Position numbers and translations under genes: made by a program. From an uncultured Synergistales bacterium (lineage in GTDB: Bacteria > Synergistota > Synergistia > Synergistales > Aminobacteriaceae), in assembly GCA_905234205.1 (NCBI GenBank), contig CAJOGG010000153.1, forward strand, positions 1 to 7,544: DNA of 7,544 nucleotides, written 5' to 3'. This document shows positions 1-5,613 of this stretch, piece by piece. Positions within the stretch are counted from its first letter, which is position 1. Each line of letters begins with the position of its first letter. A model generated the notes under the pieces. It was not told where the DNA came from. It did not search any database and saw only the letters and a list, made by a program, of their open reading frames with translations.

Positions 1-1823
1 TTTATCGTCGTTGAACGAGAGCCAATATCCTCAACTGTTCCTTGCGTACCTGCTACTTCAACTATGTCATGAACTTTGAAGGGCCTTGAGAATATCACGA
101 TGAAGCCGCTTATTAAGTTGTTGAAGATATTCTGCATTCCGAAGCCTAAGCCAACCGCAAAAGCACCACCCATAAACGCGAACGCCGTCAACGGAATTTT
201 CACGATGTTCAAAGCCGTCAAAGCAAAGGCTATCCATAAAATATAAAACGCTATTCTCTGAACGCCATTAGCTGCTGTGATACTGGCCTTAAAACGTTTG
301 AGCATTCTGTTCTTGATCCATTTACTACCCCATGAACTTAGGAAGAAGCTTGATAAAAAAACGAGTATCGCTATGATTAATTTACTTACAGTTACGGAAT
401 AGCCCTCACCTTGCCATAATTCAGTGTTCAAGAATCCCATCACAGTCTCTTTACTAAAGGAACTTACTTTCTCGGCGAGTCTTAATGCGCTTAAATGATC
501 GTTGGCTTCATTGTAAACTCGTTGTTGATAGAAAATTGCGTTGGGAATTAATGACTCATAACGATTGAAGACATCAGCTACAACTTTGCGTTGATTTTCG
601 ACGGTCTGTAACACATTTTGCTGAATCAATCCGGTAACACCTTCGGCATTTGCTTGAGCTTGTGTAGATTCAATTTGCTTCAATAAGGTGTTCTCGGTAG
701 TTCTTACACCATCAAGTTGACGCTGTAATTCTTGGACTCGAGCTTGTGCATTCTCTCGCAACTTCCATATTTCATCACCTGCTACAGTGTCGTGAAAAAG
801 TTTGTAACGATCTCGCCAAGCCTGTTGTATCTCACGCGTAAAAGATATTTCATCATCAATCAAAGCTATCGTAGCTTCCCAATAACTCACTCGAGCAGAA
901 CGCGCCATGTATGTAGCAGTTGCATTTGTCAAAACACTCATATCACCAGAGCCAACAGCAACTCTAGCTCTTACAAGTGAGGAATTAGCCGAGTCAAGAG
1001 CCTTTCTTGCGTCCCCAAGTTCTGTTGTAAGTTCATTTATCCTTGTCTGCAACTTTTCAAGATTCTCGTCAAGAACTTCTTGAGGGAAGATCAAAGCCTT
1101 CTGTATGTCCGCCAGTCTTCGTCTCAATCTCTGAATATTCGATACATCAGCGTCAAAAACACGCTTCAAAGCCCTAACCTGTGAACGCGAGATAGCAACA
1201 TTTAACCTTGAAAGCTCGAGTGATAATACATGAGTTCGTGGAAGTTCCAGAGCTTGGCCGCCCTCTTCAGCTTCCTTTAATTGTTTGCGTAAATTCGTTG
1301 CTTCCGACAAATCAAGCTTGAGTTTATTCAGCTTTGACTGTAGATAAAAAACTTGAGTGTCGAGTCTGCTTGATACTTTCGTTATTTTGTTGCGTAAATT
1401 ATCGCTGTCGTTAATGTCAGGAGATTCGATATTGCCTAATGATGAAGTATCAACGTCGGATTTCTGTTCAACATTCGCAGCAGCCTGAAGCAACGCTCCA
1501 TAAGCAGCATAAGCCACGCTAAGTTCTGACAAAATTCTCGTGTGAAGTTCCTTTTGTTCGTCGGTGTAGCCCCATGCTTCCATGTCGTCCGAAGCTTTTT
1601 CGGTCAAGGCCGCCAACTCTGCAACACGTGCATTAACATCAGAGCTTTCAAGCTTTATATCTATGAGTTCGGTGTCAATCGTTTCACGTAATCGTGCAAT
1701 ATCGGAGCTAATTTCGTTCTGAATCCTCGTTACATAATCCGTAGCAAGTTCCTGTTTTTCGGCCGCAAATAAAATTCCCGGTATCAAGAGAATCAATATT
1801 GCAAGCGTAAATTTTTTGAGCAA
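1..1823 (-). CDS. MscS-family mechanosensitive channel with large periplasmic coiled-coil domain (3' end cut by window)
   Basis: A small-conductance mechanosensitive ion channel that would release solutes from the cytoplasm during hypo-osmotic shock. The frame is open for 607 codons from a TTG start to the left edge. Residues 1-20 form a signal peptide (Lys3-Lys4, a hydrophobic run, then ILFA). Residues 22 to about 465 are soluble, charged and helix-rich, with coiled-coil stretches (for example LEKLQTRINEL) and no further membrane segments. Three membrane helices follow at about 475-497, 521-542 and 546-574. The last is the pore helix with the MscS signature GGAFAVGLGFGMQ (552-564). The beta domain begins with FSRPFKVHDIV and GTVEDIGSRSTTI, where the window ends, so the rest of the beta domain and any C-terminal domain are missing. 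The TTG start is supported by a GGGAGG ribosome site ten bases upstream and by the signal peptide beginning there. Topology resembles MscK/YbiO-type proteins with fewer membrane helices. Family call is very secure; a paralogue name is not. Confidence 0.93.
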   Translation of the reverse strand, partial: MLKKFTLAILILLIPGILFAAEKQELATDYVTRIQNEISSDIARLRETIDTELIDIKLESSDVNARVAELAALTEKASDDMEAWGYTDEQKELHTRILSELSVAYAAYGALLQAAANVEQKSDVDTSSLGNIESPDINDSDNLRNKITKVSSRLDTQVFYLQSKLNKLKLDLSEATNLRKQLKEAEEGGQALELPRTHVLSLELSRLNVAISRSQVRALKRVFDADVSNIQRLRRRLADIQKALIFPQEVLDENLEKLQTRINELTTELGDARKALDSANSSLVRARVAVGSGDMSVLTNATATYMARSARVSYWEATIALIDDEISFTREIQQAWRDRYKLFHDTVAGDEIWKLRENAQARVQELQRQLDGVRTTENTLLKQIESTQAQANAEGVTGLIQQNVLQTVENQRKVVADVFNRYESLIPNAIFYQQRVYNEANDHLSALRLAEKVSSFSKETVMGFLNTELWQGEGYSVTVSKLIIAILVFLSSFFLSSWGSKWIKNRMLKRFKASITAANGVQRIAFYILWIAFALTALNIVKIPLTAFAFMGGAFAVGLGFGMQNIFNNLISGFIVIFSRPFKVHDIVEVAGTQGTVEDIGSRSTTI

Positions 1824-1824
1824 G

Positions 1825-2592
1825 TTAAATTTTCCTCCCTTTGTTAGTATGAATCTGCCACAACAATAAGCTTAGAATACAACCGCCAATTATATTTCCA
1901 AGTGTTACTGGCAATAAATTATTCATCAAGAATTTTCCCCACGTAAGCCCCGAAATGTCAAGCCCGTAAATTTTTGCGAATAATCCCGCCGGCACGTAAT
2001 ACATATTCGCCACGCAATGTTCAAAGCCAGCTATCACGAAAAACGCTATCGGGAAATATGCGCCCATCGCTCGCCCTGTAATGCTCTTTGCACACAAGCC
2101 CATCATCACAGCAGTACACACAAGAATGTTGCAGAGTATTCCAAGTATTAACGCACGGTCAAAGCTAAGTGAACATTTCGCAATCGCTGTCCTAGTAGTC
2201 GAGTCAATCACAGGTGAGCTATACACGTAAGCCCAAGCTAAAAGCACAGCCCCGACAAAATTTCCAACGTAGACAATTAACAGATTACGTAACATTCCCG
2301 CAAATGTAACCCGACCTTCAAGCAATGAGATCGTAATCAAGCAATTTCCCGTGAACAATTCTGCGCCCGTCATCATCACCATGATTAACCCGAACGGAAA
2401 TAGCAAGCCATTTACAACTTTCGCGACGGAAGGATTAGTTATAAAGTTTGAAGCTACGTTTGTTACTACACCTCCCATTCCGATGAAGAAGCCCGCCATA
2501 ATTCCAGAGAGAAATAAATTCAACGCTGCCGCATTAACTTTTCGTTCACCTATTGCACTATAAGCATCAATAAATTCTGAGGGTGTTAGCAT
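1825..2592 (-). CDS. Formate/nitrite transporter (FNT) family channel, FocA/NirC-like
   Basis: An inner-membrane pentameric channel of the FNT family, which carries small monovalent anions such as formate, nitrite or hydrosulfide. The protein has 255 residues from the ATG at 2592, a normal family length, with six hydrophobic segments. Family hallmarks are visible: ELFTGN (78-83), matching the LFT of the FocA omega loop with the gating threonine at 81; GFEHCVANMYYVP (189-201), with the central-pore histidine at 192; and the last helix motif PVTLGNIIGG (228-237). A TTG nine bases upstream (2601) would add three residues, but the GAGG at 2603-2606 is one base from that TTG and ten from the ATG, so ATG is preferred. 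It overlaps the end of folD by 7 bases and is one base from the MscS gene. Next to folD, formate is the likeliest substrate, but that is inference: sequence alone does not separate formate from nitrite channels here. Confidence 0.93.
   Translation of the reverse strand: MLTPSEFIDAYSAIGERKVNAAALNLFLSGIMAGFFIGMGGVVTNVASNFITNPSVAKVVNGLLFPFGLIMVMMTGAELFTGNCLITISLLEGRVTFAGMLRNLLIVYVGNFVGAVLLAWAYVYSSPVIDSTTRTAIAKCSLSFDRALILGILCNILVCTAVMMGLCAKSITGRAMGAYFPIAFFVIAGFEHCVANMYYVPAGLFAKIYGLDISGLTWGKFLMNNLLPVTLGNIIGGCILSLLLWQIHTNKGRKI
1834..1839 (-). promoter_or_regulatory. Ribosome binding site for the MscS-family gene
   Basis: On the minus strand this reads GGGAGG and lies ten bases before the TTG at 1823. 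It sits inside the last codons of the upstream FNT gene, whose TAA (1827-1825) is separated from the TTG by one base. This decides the TTG start and points to translational coupling or reinitiation. Confidence 0.7.
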
Positions 2593-3422
2593 TTCTCGCA
2601 AGCCTCTATAACGTGTTTAGCAAGTACACTAGTCGTAACTGAACCAACTCCAGCCGGTACAGGAGTGATAGCCTTAACAATCTGTGATACTTCATCAAAT
2701 TTCACGTCCCCGCATAATTTCCCGTTCTCGTCAACGTTAATTCCAATGTCAATAACAACTTGGCCAGGCGATACAAAACTTGAATCAACAAAGCCAGCTT
2801 TCCCGATAGCAGCAACAATAATTTCAGCGCGTTTACAAATTTCAGGTAAGTTACGAGTCTTTGAGTGGCACATTGTTACAGTGGCGTTACGGTTCTGAAG
2901 CATGATTGATAACGGCCTACCTATGACAAGACTTCGGCCAAGCACTACAACATTTTTTCCCTCAAGTTCAATACCGTAATGGTCAAGCAATTCTATACAA
3001 GCTTGTGCTGTGCATGGTGGATAGCCGGCATTATTTCCCGTGAAGACGCTTGCAAGAGATTCGCTGGTCATGCAGTCAACGTCCTTTGCTGGGGATAAAA
3101 TTTCGCTGACTCTCTTCTCCGTTGATTTATCGCTCAATGGCCGGAACACTAACACGCCGTGAACAGATTCATCATCGTTGAGATTCTTGACTGCCTCAAA
3201 AATTTTTTCGTTCTCACAATCTTCAAGCAAGAGAATTTTTCTGACATCAATTCCAATTTTCTCGCAACGTTTTATAATTCCAGTCTCGTAAGAAATATCA
3301 TCGGGCTTGTTTCCAACTCGTAATATCGCTAACGTAGGCTTATGTTTCAGAGTCCGTGAACGCTCAATCAATTTTTCTGTCAGAGCCGCAGCAACAGGAG
3401 CCCCCTTCAAAATTTCTGCCAT
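2586..3422 (-). CDS. folD: FolD-type bifunctional methylenetetrahydrofolate dehydrogenase / methenyltetrahydrofolate cyclohydrolase, variant active site
   Basis: A cytoplasmic enzyme of one-carbon metabolism that interconverts 5,10-methylene-, 5,10-methenyl- and 10-formyl-tetrahydrofolate with NAD(P). The length of 278 residues is normal for the family. The N-terminal catalytic domain carries SYETGIIKRCEKIGI (44-58), GVLVFRPL (89-96) and DVDCMT (114-119). The Rossmann domain has GKNVVVLGRSLVIGRP (155-170), ATVTMCHSKT (180-189) and VVIDIGIN (222-229). The C-terminal signature is ITPVPAGVGSVTTSVLAKHV (252-271). Aligned by eye to E. coli and human enzymes, the catalytic lysine four residues after the conserved tyrosine (Tyr45) is isoleucine (Ile49), and the active-site glutamine is phenylalanine (Phe93); the aspartate is kept (Asp116). 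I recall similar YERG...KR and FRPLP forms among anaerobes annotated as FolD, so this is probably a subfamily and not decay. It heads the three-gene minus-strand operon. The ATG at 3422 has an AGGAG twelve bases upstream. Confidence 0.92.
   Translation of the reverse strand: MAEILKGAPVAAALTEKLIERSRTLKHKPTLAILRVGNKPDDISYETGIIKRCEKIGIDVRKILLLEDCENEKIFEAVKNLNDDESVHGVLVFRPLSDKSTEKRVSEILSPAKDVDCMTSESLASVFTGNNAGYPPCTAQACIELLDHYGIELEGKNVVVLGRSLVIGRPLSIMLQNRNATVTMCHSKTRNLPEICKRAEIIVAAIGKAGFVDSSFVSPGQVVIDIGINVDENGKLCGDVKFDEVSQIVKAITPVPAGVGSVTTSVLAKHVIEACEKC
2603..2606 (-). promoter_or_regulatory. Ribosome binding site deciding the FNT gene start
   Basis: GAGG on the minus strand, inside the last codons of folD. 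The spacing is ten bases to the ATG at 2592 but only one base to the alternative TTG at 2601. It therefore favours the ATG and indicates translation coupled to folD. Confidence 0.5.
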
Positions 3423-3434
3423 GATTCATTCTTT

Positions 3435-3439
3435 CTCCT
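3435..3439 (-). promoter_or_regulatory. Ribosome binding site for folD
   Basis: AGGAG on the minus strand (within GAGAGGAGAAAG), twelve bases before the folD ATG. The spacing is slightly long. The nearer ATG in between is out of frame, so the start at 3422 stands. Confidence 0.5.
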
Positions 3440-3490
3440 CTCGTTAATAAGATTCATCGTGATATTATATTGAACATTCCAAAAATTATA

Positions 3491-3496
3491 AGGAGG
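3491..3496 (+). promoter_or_regulatory. Strong ribosome binding site for the flavin reductase gene
   Basis: AGGAGG, a near-perfect Shine-Dalgarno sequence five bases before the ATG at 3502. It fixes this start, which is also where the twin-arginine signal begins. Confidence 0.8.
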
Positions 3497-3501
3497 TTAT
3501 C

Positions 3502-4539
3502 ATGGATAAATTAGTATCTCGCCGCGATTTCCTGAAATTATCAACAGCTGGAGCAGTCGGAGTTGCTGCTTCTGTGTTAGCGTCGCCAGTCTTGGCTGAA
3601 GAAGCAAAGAAGGTTTACACGCCCGGAACTTATAGCGCAAGTGCTCAAGGTTTAATGGGCCCGGTAACTGTAACAATGACGTTCAACGAGTCTAGCATTA
3701 CTGACGTAGTTATTGATGCCAGTGGTGAGACTCCAGAGATCGGCGGAGTAGCTGCTGAAAAACTTGCTCAACAATTACTGAACATGCAAGGCGCAGAAAT
3801 TGACGGTGTGAGTGGCGCAACTGTTACAGGGAACGCCGTTAAGAAAGCCGCGTCGGATTGTATAGCACAAGCTATGGGGTTATTCGTTGAGGGCAATAGC
3901 GCAACAGAAGCAAAACCTAATGACGATTGGCTCGGGGAAGAACCTGGTATTGCTGACTCTGATGTATACGCCGAAATTAACGCTGATGTCGTCGTTGTTG
4001 GCTTGGGAGTTGCTGGTGTATCGGCTGCAAGGGCTGCTTCAGAAATGGGCGCAACTGTAATCGGGATTGAATGCTCAAAAACTCCTAATTGTCGTTCGGG
4101 TGAATATGCCGTAATCAACAGTCCCACGTTAAACGCAAGATGGCCGGAACGCGCTTTGACTCGTGAAGAGGTCGCAGAGATTGTTGACTCACACGTGAAC
4201 GAATCAGGTTACAGAGTCAAACGCCCTATCACTGCGAAATGGGCCGCTAATATCGGTGAAGCCTTTGACTGGTTCATGAAAGCCGATGAACATTTATTCA
4301 TAGCAGACAGGACGAAAACGCCGACGACTTCCTTGTGCCAATCTACCGCCCGCTGCCCTCATACAAAGACAAAGACGGAGTCGAACACGTATATAACTGG
4401 AAAGAAGAACGCTTCCCGTGTTTCCCAACGTCGGTGGAATTTCTCCCGAGTCAACAAGCTACTTTCATGGCGAACTGGAAAAAAGCTCTCGATACCGGAA
4501 AAGTTAAAGGCTACTTCGGACATTTTGGCAAGAAGTTAA
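3502..4539 (+). CDS. 5' part of the frameshifted reductase: Tat signal, FMN-binding domain, start of FAD domain
   Basis: This frame of 345 codons gives authentic sequence only to about residue 270; the remaining roughly 75 residues to the stop at 4539 are out-of-frame. Residues 6-12 (SRRDFLK) are a textbook twin-arginine motif, followed by a hydrophobic stretch and a likely cleavage after VLA at residue 32, so the protein is exported folded. Residues about 38-125 form an FMN_bind domain with DGVSGAT (101-107), the motif in which the last threonine (Thr107) receives covalent FMN from the flavin transferase ApbE. ApbE is not in the window. A short linker leads to DVVVVGLGVAG (162-172), the GxGxxG dinucleotide motif of the FAD domain, with an acidic residue at the end of the next strand (Glu190). 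A separate function for this fragment as a lone FMN carrier is conceivable but would be accidental. Confidence 0.75.
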   Translation: MDKLVSRRDFLKLSTAGAVGVAASVLASPVLAEEAKKVYTPGTYSASAQGLMGPVTVTMTFNESSITDVVIDASGETPEIGGVAAEKLAQQLLNMQGAEIDGVSGATVTGNAVKKAASDCIAQAMGLFVEGNSATEAKPNDDWLGEEPGIADSDVYAEINADVVVVGLGVAGVSAARAASEMGATVIGIECSKTPNCRSGEYAVINSPTLNARWPERALTREEVAEIVDSHVNESGYRVKRPITAKWAANIGEAFDWFMKADEHLFIADRTKTPTTSLCQSTARCPHTKTKTESNTYITGKKNASRVSQRRWNFSRVNKLLSWRTGKKLSIPEKLKATSDILARS

Positions 4540-5606
4540 TCATGAAGGACGGACGCTGCACAGGAGTTTACGCCCTTGACGATATGCCAGGCTCTCCTAC
4601 AAAAGGCAAGTACTTGAAAGTCAACGCGCTTAAAGGTGTAATTTTATCGACCGGAGATTTTGGCTCGAATGACGCAGCTATGTATCACTTTGCCCCCGAC
4701 ATAATGAAATCCCACAAGAACAACAGGCTCTTCACTTCCGTAGACGTAAACGGACAACGAACTAACCAAGGCGATGGACTCAGATTAGGTGCATGGGCTG
4801 GCGCAAAAGTTGCGGGGTTCACTGCTCCTATGATTCACCATATGGGAGGCGGTGCTGATCTTTCGGGCGTTGGAGTTATGGGCAATGCCGGCTTCCTGAA
4901 TCTCGACGTTGATGGCAAAAGATTCATGAACGAGGATTTACCGGGACAACAGCTTGAGAATCAGATCGAGTCAATCAGGTTAATGAAGTCATGGCAGATT
5001 TTCGACTCGAATTGGCCCGAACAAGTTACACATATGCCTGCGGCTCATGGTGGCGCGTGCTACTACGAGGACTATAAGTCAATTGATGAAGGCCCAAAGA
5101 ACAACAAGACCTACAGAAACTGGAAGAGCCCCTATCAACTTGACGAGGCTGTGAAAGATGGACGTTGCGTAAAGGCTGATACGCTTGAAGAACTCGTTGC
5201 GAAGATTTACCCCAATGACATCAAGGCACAGAAAACCGCGTTAGAGTCAATCAAACGTTACAACGAACTCGCAGCTAAAGGCTATGATGAGGACTTCAAC
5301 AAACCTGCCTCACGTTTAATGCCCGTTGATAAAGCTCCGTTCTACGCCGATATGTTCAGCACTGCTATCATGCTTACTTGCATAGGCGGACTCGAATCTG
5401 ATGAAGACTGCCACACCTTCAAAGAGATTACTGACGACGAAGGCAGACAAGTTTGCGGGGAAATCATCAAAGGCTTGTACGTCGCTGGGAACATGCAGGG
5501 CGGTAAATTCGGTTTGCAGTACCCAATCGGTCTCAAAGGCGTAAGTCACTCAATGGCTATGTATTATGGCAAGGTCGCAGGAGAAAACGCCGTGAAGGAA
5601 CTCTAA
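4335..5606 (+). CDS. 3' part of the frameshifted reductase: bulk of the FAD-binding and catalytic domain
   Basis: This frame of 423 codons can be opened at a GTG (4335), but no ribosome site supports it. It continues the upstream protein, and real homology extends before the GTG to about 4311. In restored numbering it carries STGDFG (383-388), QGDGLRLGAWAGA (423-435), RFMNED (474-479), CIGGLE (627-632) and the C-terminal FAD motif GLYVAGNMQGG (658-668), all characteristic of the fumarate reductase flavoprotein superfamily. Residues that bind fumarate in flavocytochrome c3 appear absent by eye: the arginine after the NE of RFMNED is not there, the histidine before the MGG-like motif is replaced in MLTCIGG, and the ANRLGGN arginine region reads GLQYPIGLKG. 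The protein therefore probably reduces another unsaturated or oxidised organic compound. No cytochrome haem motif is present. Confidence 0.8.
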   Translation: MPIYRPLPSYKDKDGVEHVYNWKEERFPCFPTSVEFLPSQQATFMANWKKALDTGKVKGYFGHFGKKLIMKDGRCTGVYALDDMPGSPTKGKYLKVNALKGVILSTGDFGSNDAAMYHFAPDIMKSHKNNRLFTSVDVNGQRTNQGDGLRLGAWAGAKVAGFTAPMIHHMGGGADLSGVGVMGNAGFLNLDVDGKRFMNEDLPGQQLENQIESIRLMKSWQIFDSNWPEQVTHMPAAHGGACYYEDYKSIDEGPKNNKTYRNWKSPYQLDEAVKDGRCVKADTLEELVAKIYPNDIKAQKTALESIKRYNELAAKGYDEDFNKPASRLMPVDKAPFYADMFSTAIMLTCIGGLESDEDCHTFKEITDDEGRQVCGEIIKGLYVAGNMQGGKFGLQYPIGLKGVSHSMAMYYGKVAGENAVKEL

Positions 5607-5613
5607 AAATTTG
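5607..5613 (+). other. Seven-base junction between reductase stop and restriction-modification start
   Basis: Only seven AT-rich bases separate the TAA ending the reductase frame from the ATG of the restriction-modification gene. There is no space for a promoter, terminator or strong ribosome site, and no hairpin was seen across the junction. Read-through transcription, or a promoter within the end of the reductase gene, is therefore needed. Confidence 0.6.

Larger units (their letters stand above)
3423..3501. promoter_or_regulatory. Divergent promoter region between folD and the flavin reductase gene
   Basis: This AT-rich gap of 79 bases is the only intergenic space of any size in the window and separates two divergent units, so it should contain both promoters. 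On the minus strand a perfect TATAAT lies at 3469-3464, about 40 bases before the folD start, with only a poor -35 candidate around 3492-3487. On the plus strand an overlapping TATATT at 3466-3471 could be the -10 for the reductase gene, again with a weak -35 around 3443-3448. The overlap of the two -10 elements suggests the promoters may compete. No clear operator palindrome or riboswitch was seen. Confidence 0.4.
3502..5606 (+). pseudogene. Tat-exported FMN-binding / FAD-dependent reductase (fumarate/urocanate reductase superfamily), interrupted by a one-base frameshift
   Basis: Two overlapping frames together encode one flavoprotein of about 701 residues: Tat signal, covalent FMN domain, then an FAD_binding_2 reductase domain. 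Such proteins work in the periplasm or at the cell surface and pass electrons from the respiratory chain to a small organic acceptor. The first frame is conserved to about residue 270 (FIADR, ending near 4311) and becomes meaningless afterwards. Conserved sequence resumes in the frame one base back from about 4311 (DENADDF, then VPIYRPLPSY) and runs without further damage to the stop at 5606. Restoring one base at 4309-4311, or one A in the run at 4315-4318, rejoins the halves. Because everything else is intact, this is either a very recent mutation or a sequencing or assembly error. If real, the product lacks most of the FAD domain. The gene is divergent from folD and seven bases upstream of a restriction-modification gene. 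Confidence 0.85.

Noticed and set aside
732..980. Plus-strand open frame of 82 codons
   Set aside because: It is antisense to the MscS coiled-coil region, which is open and coherent throughout.
2593..2601. Alternative TTG start for the FNT gene at 2601
   Set aside because: The only ribosome-site-like sequence is one base from this TTG, far too close, but well placed for the ATG at 2592.
3768..4127. Minus-strand open frame of 119 codons
   Set aside because: It lies wholly inside the strongly supported FMN/FAD coding region, has no ribosome site or recognisable motif, and is a shadow of the plus-strand frame.
4309..4320. Programmed -1 ribosomal frameshift joining the two reductase frames
   Set aside because: The geometry fits a -1 shift, but there is no canonical slippery heptamer (codons read AGG ACG AAA ACG) and I see no clear stimulatory hairpin. 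This enzyme family is not known to use recoding, so a mutation or sequence error is simpler.
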